Assembly: GCF_932294415.1 (NCBI RefSeq)
Contig: NC_065535.1
Location: forward strand, 15,786,282-15,850,281
Origin: Quercus robur
Lineage: Eukaryota > Streptophyta > Magnoliopsida > Fagales > Fagaceae
DNA length: 64,000 nucleotides
Direction of reading: 5' to 3'
The notes under the pieces were generated by a model that had not been told where the DNA came from, searched no databases, and was given only the letters and a program-made list of their open reading frames with translations. A program made the translations under genes and the position numbers. The stretch's first letter is position 1. Every line of letters begins with the position of its first letter. Shown here in pieces: positions 36,640 through 51,958 of this stretch.

Positions 36640-37433
36640 GGGATTTTTTTAGAAAATAACAATAAAATTCAAACAATATCATTAGTTAGGAAACGTTCGA
36701 AACTAATTTGGAATATAACAACTCGAGTTCAGAATCCGCGATTTGTAAGACTAGAAAACGAGTTCAATTAACTCGTTTTGTATGACTGGAAAACGAGTTC
36801 AATGAACTCGGTTTCCATTCTTGCAAACCGAGTTCATTGAACTCGGTTTGTTTTCAAAAAAAGCACCCACAGCCATCGCAGGAACCCAAACACACAAAAA
36901 AAAAAAACTAAGTTCTGCAACCACGGTACTGCAACCAAAAAAGGGAATTTGAGAAAAATGAAGCAAAACTGGAAGGGGATGGCGAGAAGACATGGTAGTG
37001 GCTGAGGCGAGGAGTTGAAGATGACGCCGCCGCATTGAGAGACGATTCCAGTGACTGCCTGAGTGAGCCTGTCGCTCCTTCGCCGGCACCGTCGCCGTCA
37101 TTCTCTCTCTCACTCTCAGAAGGGGATGCATTATATGAGCTCCGTCGCCGTCATTCTGCTTCGCCTGTGGGATGGGAGTGAGAATTGGACTGGTTTTGCA
37201 TACAAAGAAATCGAGTTGAAAGAACTCGACTTCTAAGCCTGGAAAACGAGTACAGTGTACTCGTTTTCCAGGCTTAGAAGTCGAGTTCTTTCAACTCGAT
37301 TTCTCGCAATAATAAAATAAAAACCCAGGAAATCGTCCCTACTGAACTCGAGTTGTTATATTCCAAATTAGTTTCAAACGTTTCCTAACTAATGATATTG
37401 TTTGGGTTTTGTAGTTATTTTCTGAAAAATCCC
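36640..37433. mobile_element. MULE-like MITE, copy 2, upstream of the receptor gene
   Basis: The 794-bp element begins GGGATTTTTTTAGAAAATAA and its other end is the inverted form (ATTTTCTGAAAAATCCC). The terminal inverted repeats are about 90 bp and end at ATATAACAACTCGAG. Flanks are CTGTTTTT(G) at 36632-36639 and 37434-37441, an 8-9 bp duplication. Next come fold-backs such as AACGAGTTCAATTAACTCGT and AAATCGAGTTGAAAG, and the centre (36975-37170) is GC-rich with CCGTCGCCGTCATTCT appearing twice, perhaps captured host sequence as in Pack-MULEs. The right end lies some 140 bp from a likely leader exon of the receptor gene. Confidence 0.85.
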
Positions 37434-37441
37434 CTGTTTTT

Positions 37442-38347
37442 GTTGTTGTTATTTAAATGTAAAAATCCACATTCCTTATTTCTCTATTTTAGTGGTTGGT
37501 TGGTCCTCTCTACCAACTCCACAAAAACAAGAAACTAATAAAGAAAAGAAAGAAAGAAAGAAAGAAAATTTGCCTTTTCAGGGTAAGTTTCTCATCTGGG
37601 TTCTTCAACTTTTTCATTTACACCACCTCTACTTGTTTTGATCTAAATTTGTTTTCTGAGGACATGTAAGTGTGTATAGAATCAGAAGACAACCTGGGTT
37701 TTATAGAACAATACTTAGCTCCAGCCATCATGGATGACATTTTATAATATTTAATTGAGTGGCATTAAAAATGTATTTTTTAATAGGGGGGCTTTGATTT
37801 TGAAGATAGAATCTGATTCTGGTCTATGCAAACATGGTAGCTCTTATTTTAAGCGATTGTTACTTTTTGTTTGTTGTTAATTATAAAGGTATTGATGATA
37901 AAACTGAGGGAAATAAATGAAATGATTGAAGCATACGGGTCATTTTGTCCTATGCAACCTTAATCCAAGTGTTAAGGTATTTTTGTTGGGTCCCTAGAGA
38001 TAAAAACTTTGATTTTTGATTGTTTGCTTTTTATTTTTATTTTTTAATTCGAACTTCTTTTTCTCTTTAATGCCTTTTAGAAATCAGTTAATATTAGTTT
38101 GAATTTAGTTTGCTTTACGTTAGTTCTGATTGTTTTACCATCTCTTGTCAGGACTGACCTTAGGTCTTTCTTTCTTTGGAAAATGGATTTAGCAACTTTT
38201 TTTTTTTTTTTTTTTTCCAGATGAAAATTCTTTATCCTGAACTCTGATGGGGAAGTCTTTGTTCTCAATTCTGAGCTAATTATATTGCGGAAACCTTGGA
38301 TCAGTTTAATCTTGAGGCAGGGGAAGAAATTGTTCTGCTTGTTCAAA
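37442..38347 (+). promoter_or_regulatory. leader of the glutamate receptor-like gene with intron and two uORFs
   Basis: A donor CAGG/GTAAGTTTC at 37583 and a T-rich acceptor ending CCAG at 38220 define a probable 638-bp leader intron. The spliced leader then has two short upstream reading frames: 38221-38247 (8 codons plus stop) and 38247-38279 (10 codons plus stop), overlapping in the sequence CTGATGG. The main ATG is at 38348. Because the first uORF begins right at the splice junction, its presence depends on that acceptor being used. Confidence 0.5.
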
Positions 38348-42611
<4,264 letters not shown>

Positions 42612-43699
42612 CTCACTCATTCATTTTACAGTCCTAATTGTATCATTACAAGCTGGTGATTAACTAAATCGAATCTAAATCCTACTCTAAATCATTATTA
42701 ATGTTCATATGTGCTTGTATAATTTATTTTTGTCTGGAACCCATGAAAAAAATAGGTACTTTATTATAGGAATATGTGTATATGGAAGCATTTTGCTTTC
42801 AAAGATCTTGTTTTATACATGTCAAAGGATTTGAAATTTGAATGCCTTCCTTTTTTTCTACAATGCTAATGTTGAAATATACCATATTTTACTGACTTTG
42901 TCAATTTGGTCTTAGATCTCCCAACATTATACTTGTATATATATATATATATATATATATCACGCATACATGTATATGTTGCAGTAAATGTTCAAATGCT
43001 GAGGACATTGCAAATTCCTTTATTTATGCCTTTCCTCTCAGGTGTTGCGTCTGTATGGTCTAACTCCTAATCATTGGGTTTGGCATCAATTCTACCTTCC
43101 ACAATTGAAAATCTGGCCCAAACTGAAGCTAGAACTACTTACAAACCCATGCAATAAGTGGAAAAATGTAATGTAATTATTTACGTTTCACATGTGTGTG
43201 TGGTTGAAACGTAATTTAATAAAAAGATTTAAATTATGTAATTATAATATTGTTTTATATAGAGAAGATGTTACCAAAAGATTTTTTTTTTCTTTTCAAA
43301 TAAACCATGCCCAGTTGACTAATTTGAATATCTAAGAATATTAAAAAAAGAAAAAAGTACACCTATATTCCATGGAACACATGTTACATTAAATTTTAAT
43401 TATTATATAAGTTTATAATTGTAGCATTTAAAAAAAAAAGTATTATGCTTATATTATTGAAACTTGAATTTTAATGTAATTTTTTTTTAATATTTATCAT
43501 TTTTATTACTTTTTTAGGGCTCATATTTTAATTTCTAATGCCTATTTTTTTTGTATTTTTTAACCCAAAACTAAAGTGTTTGACCCAAATAAAATAAAAT
43601 TTCATATTTTTCAACCCAAAAATTAAGAAAAAAAGAAAAGAAATTTTGAGCCAAAAATTGAAAAAGCAATAAGCTAAAATAAAAATCAATTTATGGCCC
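42612..43699. other. 3' flank of the receptor gene
   Basis: 3' UTR and AT-rich DNA with a TA microsatellite (about 42936-42960). No second gene is supported. Confidence 0.5.
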
Positions 43700-43840
43700 A
43701 TTTAGTCCAAAATTGACAAAAATGATCCTAATTGTACAGATTAGATAGAATGAACCAAATGGACTGAAGTGGGCATAATTAGACCGAATACGACCAAAAT
43801 GGATAAAGTGGACCGAATAGACTGAAGTAGACCAAAATAC
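43700..43840. repeat. degenerate 15-base-type minisatellite
   Basis: Repeated variants of GGACCGAATAGACTGAAGT and GACCAAAATGG line up in tandem with irregular period. A TA run follows at 43878-43913. Confidence 0.55.
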
Positions 43841-43876
43841 TACTCTGACGTTGCTCAGCATATTCAGCCTTTTGAG

Positions 43877-43913
<37 letters not shown>

Positions 43914-43914
<1 letters not shown>

Positions 43915-44675
43915 TTAGAAGGTTAATATGGAAAACAATATTGCATTTAGTTGAGATAATTAGTATCAAAGAAAACTTTAGAAGTACTAGAGCTTGCTAT
44001 TTGGGTATATTTTTCATCCTCAATTTGTAAATTCATATGGTGTGTATTTGGTGGCATATTTGATTTTTCTTCTTTCTTAAAAACCTCGGTAGTCTTGCTA
44101 CTGAAAATTCAATTAAACATCCGAAGATCATATGTAAAACACGATCGACTTGTTCCGTTGCCGCTTACTGGGTGATGTTCAAAACATAATTCTTGAGTTG
44201 CATTATCTTCTCGAAAGTTCATTTGTTGGTCTAAAAACAAGGAACCTTTATAACTCTGTGTTTTCTGTTCCATGAGATTTGGAAACTACTAAACTTCTCA
44301 TGATATTTGGACTTGAGAATAAGTTGGAGCCCTTGAGAGCATAAGCATAGAACCTGACTAGAAATCATGGTGTACACCTAAGTTAAGTTAGGAGATGTTT
44401 TATTTGTGGCTTCTAGACAGTGCATTAGACCACTCGCATCAATGCTTGTATAATAGAAAATATATCACATTTTACCCAATCAAGCCCAAAATTCATTCAA
44501 GTTAAGTCTTGCAATGTTATGTAAAAATACATATTGACATTATTCATTTTGTATTTAGTTTTTTATTCTTTGTTTACGTATCTCAAGGATGAAGAAAGAG
44601 AATTGATGATAATTGTTGTGAGTGAAAAAAGAAAAATAATAAAAAAACTAAAAAAATTTGATATTTTATTGAAAT
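43914..44675. other. AT-rich intergenic
   Basis: No gene or clear repeat border is seen. Confidence 0.4.
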
Positions 44676-44678
44676 TTA

Positions 44679-45604
44679 GGCTGGGTTTGTTTTGGCTTCA
44701 AATCACTTCCGGAAATATTTTTTCGTAAATGCGGGTGTTTGGTTGCACATGGAAAATAAATTTTCCGGAAAATATTTTTAGTTGACTGTATGTTTTAATG
44801 GCTTTGACCCGAAAATTGGTTTTAGTCAAAATTTTCACTTCAAAACATTTTCGGACTCACGCGCAAAGAAAGAGAGAGAGCCCAGATCACGCCTTCGACT
44901 TCGCCGATCTACGAACCCACGAACCGATCTTCGACCCAGAGCCTTTGACCCACGAGCCTTCAACTTCGCCGGCGACCCAGAGCCTTCGTGCCACGAACCC
45001 ACGAACCGATCTCTCTCTCTGTGTGATTTTGATTTTTTGTGTGATTTCTCCACCGGTTTCGTCGATCGCAGCACCGTGTCGATCAAGCAAAAATCAACTC
45101 CAACGCCGCTCGATCTCGCCTCCGCCGTGCGATCTCGCCTCTAGATCAAACCCAGTTGCCTCTCTCTCTTCCTTCTTCTCTCAATTTGACCGGATTTGAT
45201 GAATGTTTTTTTTGGGTTTTGTTTCTTTTGTGGGTCTGTTTGGTTGGTGGGAAAATGTTTTTCTGGGTTTTGTTTCTTTTGTGGGTCTGTTTGGTTGGTG
45301 GGAAAATGTGAGTGTGGAATTGGGTTGAATTGGATTACTCTACTTTCCCATTTGATGCATTGGAATGGTTAATCAAATTTTCTCTTCTCTTGTTTTTTCT
45401 ATTTTGGTTGCAAAGCTTGATTTTCTGTAAAACGAAAAGCATTTTTCGTAAAATGTTTGAAGGAACTAAACACCGGAATTGATTTTCCGTAAAACAAATT
45501 CCGAGGCAGTCAAACAGCCTGAATATATTTTCCTTTCCCGAAAATAGCATTTCCGAAAAATATTTATTTTTCGAAAAATATTTTACATGAACCAAACACA
45601 GCCT
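44679..45604. mobile_element. Harbinger/Tourist-like element, sister of the one at 21690
   Basis: The 926-bp element begins GGCTGGGTTTG and ends CCAAACACAGCC, flanked by TTA at 44676-44678 and 45605-45607. It shares TTCCGGAAAATATTT words, the GA-run and AGAGCCCAGATCA with the element at 21690-22415, but its core is different: a GC-rich stretch of ACCCACGAACCGATCT and CGACCCAGAGCCTT repeats instead of CGATCG. A 58-bp direct duplication around TTTTTTTGGGTTTTGTTTCT lies at 45208-45310. No transposase. Confidence 0.75.
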
Positions 45605-45730
45605 TAGTGTAAAAATAAATAATCTGACGTAAAGTTTTTAAAAAGAAAGTAAGTAAAATAGAACAAGTCCGTTCTTACACTAAAATATACACGAATTTTT
45701 CATAATAGGACGCAAATGCTATTAGTATGC

Positions 45731-45835
45731 ACCACTGGGCCTTCTGGCCCAGCTGATACTCGGTCTCCTAGTGGCCTAACAACTCAGGGATTCTATCCCC
45801 TGCATAAACACTTACCCAGCAAAAAAAAAAAAAAA
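45731..45835 (+). mobile_element. SINE with 15-bp target duplication
   Basis: A tRNA-derived retroposon: A-box-like TGGCCCAGCTGATACTCGG, B-box-like GGGATTCTATCCCC and a 15-16 base A tail. The target duplication ATGCTATTAGTATGC is perfect at 45716-45730 and 45836-45850, so the insertion is recent. Confidence 0.85.
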
Positions 45836-45850
45836 ATGCTATTAGTATGC

Positions 45851-46364
45851 TAATCTATTGGTCTACAATATTTGAGCCATGGCTAGTGGATGTGTGGCTT
45901 AATGCGTCATTGTTAGTTTTAGAACAGGCCCAGATGAGTCAAAATGGAAAAAGAGTGGAAACTAGCTACCCCTCGAAAGAAAAGAGAGATCATGATTCAT
46001 GACCAGAAAATGTGACTTTTTTTTCAACCAAAAAGCCTTTGATCGCGGAATTTTTTTTTACTTCAACCATGTGCACCGATCTTTATCTTCTCCCAATGAA
46101 AAAGACTCCTTTTGCCCATCTTTTCTCAGACAAAGCAACCAAATATTCAAAATCTCTCACAGTAGCATCAGATTTTTTTGACTTATGGTAGTGACCAAAT
46201 ATTTTTTCTTTCTTTTGATAAAATGGTAGGGACACAATCAATCCAATGTTCCTAGTAATAAGCATATTCGAAATTTCACATCTTACTTTTAACTGATAGT
46301 ACTAACAAACAACACGAGAGAGCTGTCAACCACAGTAAGACCTCTGGCATTTCTTGATCATGAA
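45851..46364. other. 3' flank of the glucanase gene
   Basis: No other gene is supported; short T- and A-runs only. Confidence 0.45.
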
Positions 46365-48140
46365 TCACTGTTGAGGGTACCGGCATGTTCCATAACCTAA
46401 TCATTCATAATAAAACAAACCGGAACACAGTCAGTACTCAGAACCACAAGCAAATATTGGGGAAAAAAATTCAATTCAATTCAAGGAGATGCTTTTTCAC
46501 TCATCTAGTCATCTATGGTTGCATAACAGAAGAAAAACAAAACCATATAGAAGCAGAAAGAACCATATATACTGACTAAAAGTTAAGCATTTATTTTGGA
46601 GATCAAAACTTGTGGTGGAACCAAAATAAGCAATGTTAGGGGCATATCATTTTTGTATTTTCACATTACAAATTAATATGCCAATAATTGTGAAGAAAAT
46701 TATGAAAAATTTCATGTCATTGAACCAAAATAGCACAAGGAAAAAAAATGAAGGTGACAAGGAGAAAATGTGAAATGTAATGTGCTTACTTGGATCACTG
46801 AAGGCAACAAGGCCAGAGCCTTTGAAGTCACAGTTCCAATAGTTCCTTCCATGCATCTGATAATAAGCATTCATGGCATATGATGCATGAGCAAGAAGCT
46901 TGTTAGGCTCAAAGCAATCCCCACTTTCATAAATCTCTCTGCAGTCCACACCACCAGGTCCACAGCAAAAATCCAACACAGCTTGAAGCACTTTGTCATC
47001 TGAATGTGGCTTAGCTATACACCAAACTGATGGACCCCTGGCTGCACCAGATACTTTCTCACCAAACCCCAATGTCCCTCCATTGCTACAAAACTGGCAG
47101 CTCAAATCCACATCATATACCTTAGATCCATCCCCATTAAACATCCCAAAATTTCTCTCAGTCTCATCTCCTTCTTTTTTGTTTTCATTAAACAAAGCAA
47201 ACACAAATATCTCAATCTTATCTTTAGGCTTCATGGGTGTACCTTTATAGGCTTGGGCACGTTCAATCAACCTAGTGTTATAAGTCTTTGCATTTTGCGT
47301 TGTAGCTGCTTTGTCACCATGGTCACCTTTAGAAGGCCATCCAGATTCTGATACAGTAATCTCAATGGTCATGTTTCCAAAGCCTAAAGCATTGATAGCT
47401 GACCTAATAGAATCAATTTGTGCATCTAACATGTTGTTATACACATACCCTTTAGGGTCACGTACCCCAGTGGCATTTCCTAGTAATGCATACTCTAAAT
47501 TAACCGAACCAGGGTTATCACGGTAAGCAAAATATGGATAAGCATTGACCATAAAGGGTGCACCAGTGTCAGCTAAGAACCCAACAATGGCTGTCATTGT
47601 TGGCATAAGATTTAAAGCAAAAGTTGAAGCTGAAGGAGGAAAAGAAGAAGCTAGAATAGCCATGCTATGTGGGGTTGTGACTTTGATTTTACGGTCTAGA
47701 CCTCGAGCTACAAGTGCTGCATGTAAATTTTGCATGGCTTGGACTAAGGCTTTAGGTTCGAGTTTGTTGTCATTGGTTGTTAAGTACTCGTTACCTACAG
47801 CAATGGCTACAACGGAAGTGGCTGGAATGAAGGGAATGACACGTGTGGACAACCACTCGTCTGCTGAGGAAACCTCGGTGCTGATGTTTGAAACGTGGGA
47901 GTTTTCGACGGCAACGATGAGATCGATGCCGGTGTTGGAAAAGGCTTGGAGGATTTCTGGGTTGGTGTCATAGATTTTGACCTTGTCTATGAGTGTGGAT
48001 TGGAGGAGTTGGGCTACTTTCTTTGGAGATGGGAGATTGTTGCCAAGTGTGCCATAGTTTATGCCTACACTCGAAACGTTTTGCAATGGGTTCATGAGAA
48101 GGATTAGTAGGAGGAGAAGAGGGAGGTTGGTAATGGCCAT
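46365..48140 (-). CDS. glucan endo-1,3-beta-glucosidase (GH17 with X8 domain)
   Basis: Two exons (48140-46790 and 46396-46365) encode 460 aa. The enzyme hydrolyses internal beta-1,3-glucan bonds (callose) in the cell wall or at plasmodesmata, by the GH17 family mechanism. Residues 1-24 are a signal peptide, ending at SS before VGINYGTLGNNLPSP, the normal mature start. GH17 catalytic residues are E118 in AVGNEYL (acid/base) and E265 in VSESGWPS (nucleophile). A linker precedes the X8/CBM43 domain (W373-Y457), which keeps its cysteines. The last exon is only 32 nt and supplies YGTCRYPQQ and the stop; reading through the intron instead gives a false hydrophobic tail that mimics a GPI signal. With the spliced end there is no GPI anchor signal. 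A TATA-like CATATATGATATAT lies about 75 bases upstream of the ATG. Confidence 0.92.
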
Positions 48141-49542
48141 GGTTGATTTGGCTTTGTGGCTTGGGTTGTGTTGGGTGTCAAAGTGAAAATTTGCTGTAGG
48201 AGAATGGGATATATCATATATGTAAGGCTAGCTATTTGTACCACTATTTTTGATAGTGAATGCCAGTGGTGTTTTTGAGAATTACACAATTGACACTATT
48301 ATATGAGCGCTTATTATTGTTTCACATTCTGAAATGTCACGCACAATATCCATATTTTTATAATATGTCTACATTTTACACCTGATGTGAATGAATGTCG
48401 ATATAATATGAAACTAGGTGAATACTGTTGGAAGCTAAACAATCATAGCCCTTTTATGAGTGGCCTAAACTGTCTTAACACTTGCTAATAAGATTCCTGC
48501 CTATATGCTAGAAATCTATCAAGAAAAACTCAGTCATCTTTTCCTATACTTCGAGAGATTTTGACCCAAAAAAATTTCTAAGGGTTTTTTTTTTTAATTG
48601 ATAGAGATACAATGACGTTTGAAATTGGGTAAAGAAGTGAGTTTATAAGTTCGTTGAATAATTTTAAAACGCTTTTGAGTTTAGAATTTATGCTTATGAA
48701 TTACAATCCATTTATCTGTTTACTTGGTAAACAAATTCGATGTAGAAAATTTGTATCTCTTTTCCTAAAAGAAATTATAATAGTTCAACTATTATACAAA
48801 TCCATATCACTTTGCCATTTTTTTGGCTTGTTTTAATTTTGTTTCCTATTTCTTTCGTTTGCATCTTTAATTATGTTCTAAAGAAAAAAATAAAACTACA
48901 AACATACCACTAGGTTTTTTTTTTGGGAGAGAGAATAATTATGTGGCATAGGATAGGATAGGATTTGGGCCTTAATTAGTACGCGAGGTAGAACGGACAA
49001 ACAGTTTTTCTTTGTCTTAGTAATATTCCTACTATAATACTCATTCAAAATCCAGATCAAAAGGCCAAAGTGATACGGCTGAAAATTGATTTGATGTGTT
49101 GGGTTCATTGGGATCCAACTATATTGATTTTGAAAAAGGAGAAGGCAATAGTCCAAAAAGCTGCCCTTTGTAGCCTTGGTTTTCTTTGAGATAATAAAGC
49201 GCGTTCCAACATTGGCCTAGCGTTTAGTTCTCCCAAGTATTATTATTATTTTTTTACTAAAAGCTGTCCAAAGTATAATCATTAATCACTACTCACTAGT
49301 TCTTAAGTATATGTTTTTTTTTTTTTTAACATTATCCAACAATTAGTTGTATTTCATTTGTAGGATTCTCTATCAAATAAGGGGTTTGAGACAAACGTTG
49401 GAATCTTTTTTCATTTTTGAAACTTTTTGAGAACCTCAATCAAAAGAAAGGGAAGTTCAAAACTTGATTAAGAACATACTGATACTATTACTATAATGAA
49501 GCTGCCACCATTTTACTTGGTCTTTAAAATATAAGAGCATGT
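48141..49542. other. glucanase promoter and intergenic DNA
   Basis: The 100 bases next to 48140 hold a TATA-like box (48209-48222) of the minus-strand glucanase gene. The rest is AT-rich with no supported gene. Confidence 0.45.
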
Positions 49543-49545
49543 TAA

Positions 49546-49979
49546 GGGTTTGTTTAGTTGGAGGGGTAGAAAAATAAGAGGATAGAAAATGGTGGGAGGA
49601 TGAAAAGGCGAGAGAATAGAAAATATTTTAATTTCTCTCATTTTTGTTTGGTTGGGAGTGAAAAAGTAGAGGGATGGAAAAAATGATTTTGTATAAATTT
49701 ACTTATATACCTTCGTTAAAAAATGATGACCAATTAAAACAAAAAAGTGACAAACAACCCAAAAAAAATCACCCAATTTATTAAATAATAAAAATCATGT
49801 CCCCAGAAAAATTATGCCTAGTAAAACCCAAAAAAAAAAAAAAAAAAGAAGAAGAAAAACAAAACAACTATCACACCCACAGCCTAACAAAAAAAGAAAA
49901 AAAGAAAAGAAAAGGCAACGTCTAGGAAAGAAAAGGAAAAAAGAAGAAGAGGAACGTGCCCACCCACAGCTAGGAACTG

Positions 49980-50025
<46 letters not shown>

Positions 50026-50246
50026 ATGAGCATTTTTGTCTATTAAGCGGTTTTATTTTTTCTCTTTCAGTTTTTTTTCTATTTTGGGGAGAAAACTTTT
50101 TGGTGAGTCCGGAGAGAAAATACCTGGACCCTACTATTTATTTTCCTTCCTCCTCACCTAACCAAACATACTCAAAAAAGTTTTTCATTCTATTCTCTCT
50201 CTAAAATTTTTCATCCACTCTATTTAACCTCCAAACAAACACATCC
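49546..50246. mobile_element. Harbinger/Tourist-like element, third copy
   Basis: The 701-bp element begins GGGTTTGTTTAGTTGG and ends CCAAACAAACACATCC, with TAA at 49543-49545 and 50247-50249. The arms pair over about 90 bases with GAGGATAGAAAATGG-type words. The centre holds lysine-codon-like A-rich runs and a 44-base A-run (49981-50024). It differs in sequence from the other two. Confidence 0.7.
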
Positions 50247-50249
50247 TAA

Positions 50250-50661
50250 TCGTTAAATCATGAAAGAAATAAAAGGATCTCTCATCCAAACAATTGAAAA
50301 AGATAAACAAGTATGGCATTTCCATGGTTTGAAGCCAAAGCAGGGTCAATGACTCGGTATGGCCAAAAATCTAATGATGTAGCTTGCAAGTGGGAAATCT
50401 CAAATCATAGAAAAAGCATGATATTTTAACAGAAACAGTCAGAGACAAAGAGGTACGATAGTCAGGAATCTTTTTACACGGTTAGGCTTCCCAAATGTGT
50501 GAGCTTGACTGCTTCCCAATTCGCAAATACCAAACCCACCCCTTCTTTAAGAGATAGAGAAGGATAAAAGATACTTTTCATATTGGCAATGTTTAATGTC
50601 AAAATGCAGACCCTTTTCATCTTTTTTAAGGCAGATTATTTTGCATTCAGACTCAGAGGTA
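50250..50661. other. intergenic
   Basis: No gene or repeat border is seen. Confidence 0.4.
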
Positions 50662-50676
50662 TCTAATTCAGTATTT

Positions 50677-50897
50677 TTTTATTTTTGTTTTTTTGCCTTC
50701 CGTGTATCTCAAAACTTTCAAATAGAGACTAATCATCTTTTGCGTTGGGTGGACTTACGAAAGGAGTAAAGCGCTGGTCCAGGAAATTCTTTTCAAAGTG
50801 TAGGTAGCAGGACTCGAACTAGAGACCACATACAATCGAACCCAATACAAACACCTTGAAACTGAGAGCCCAACCAACTCGACCAACCGCTTGGGTT
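50677..50897 (-). mobile_element. SINE, minus strand
   Basis: On the minus strand the sequence starts AACCCAAGCGGTTGGTCGAG, with an A box (TGGTCGAGTTGG) and a B box (AGTTCGAGTCC), and ends in the complement of a T-rich run at 50677-50693. Perfect 15-base duplications TCTAATTCAGTATTT lie at 50662-50676 and 50898-50912. Full-length tRNA-derived SINE, recent insertion. Confidence 0.88.
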
Positions 50898-50912
50898 TCT
50901 AATTCAGTATTT

Positions 50913-51271
50913 AGACTTATATTAAGACCACATGGAAAATAAAAAATTACATTACTCTGGAAAAGAGTGGTAGCCGAAAATTTCTCTTCCTACAGATGTT
51001 AGCACGTTCAAAATTCAGACATAATTATTGGACATTTGTAAAAAAATAAAAATAAAAGGTCTAATAACTTTGAAAACTTGAGGCAGTCCAGCTTTGATTC
51101 AGGTTTTGGGTCCTGCTTCTCACATGTTCTGAAATTAAAGTTTTCTACTTTTTTTTAGGACGCTTTTTGGGGGATGAGGGGGAAAGGTCAGTCGAAGTAG
51201 GTGCTAATCAAACTAAAAACCCATTTGAGAAATTTAAAGATTTTACACTTGACTGCCAATGTATTGCTTCA
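50913..51271. other. intergenic
   Basis: No gene is supported. Confidence 0.4.
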
Positions 51272-51284
51272 ACAAGTCTCCAGT

Positions 51285-51324
<40 letters not shown>

Positions 51325-51410
51325 CGCTAAGTGATTTTGCAGGGGCTACAACCCCCGAGCATCAGGACACAAGGGTACCTGGGTGCCAATAGGCTACTGA
51401 GGCCAATGGC
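51285..51410 (-). mobile_element. SINE, minus strand, same family as 45731
   Basis: A T-run of about 38 bases at the left (the A tail) is followed by the complement of a short SINE with GGGGTTGTAGCCCCTGC and AAAATCACTTAGCG, similar to the one at 45731-45835. The duplication ACAAGTCTCCAGT is perfect at 51272-51284 and 51411-51423. Confidence 0.82.
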
Positions 51411-51423
51411 ACAAGTCTCCAGT

Positions 51424-51958
51424 TAAGTAATTAATGGAATCCTGATCCAATGTTTTTCTTCAACAAGTAATTCAAATGCAATGGGGAAAAAAACCCACAT
51501 TCTCCTTTCTCACAAAAGGTAAGCTGCCTCAATTCATCATGTGGTTACTGTTGGAGCCTAAACAACTCTTGATTAAGTAGCACAAAACCAAATAGCAAGA
51601 TCTTACCCAAAAAAAAAAAAAAAAAGCATCAGCAATACTTGAAGGTCTAATACCAAAATAAGATGGTACTTCTGATTGATCTTATGTACTTCCAAACGCT
51701 TTGTTCCGTTGTGATAACCTCCAGCCCCAGCTGATCTGACTGAAAAATTCAACTGGAGCTAACTGCTCTGTTTTATAGCGCTAACAACAAGAAACCATCG
51801 AAAGATACTGCAGTACACACATTGGCATACACTTTTTTTTTATTACCAGATGTACACAAGTGTTTGCGATATAATGAAATTTATATTTACATAACTGTGC
51901 AAAATTTAGATTCTAGAATACAACAGTTGGGGAGGAACAAGAAGGGAGCGAGAGTAAA
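51424..51958. other. 3' flank of IRE1
   Basis: 3' UTR and intergenic DNA with an A-run at 51609-51625; no other gene. Confidence 0.45.

Noticed and set aside
38285-38347. In-frame extension upstream of the GLR3 start
   Set aside because: It begins at TTG, not ATG. The first in-frame ATG is 38348, and it is followed by a normal signal peptide.
49814-50029. Lysine-rich 71-residue frame
   Set aside because: Low-complexity A-rich sequence inside a Tourist-like element.
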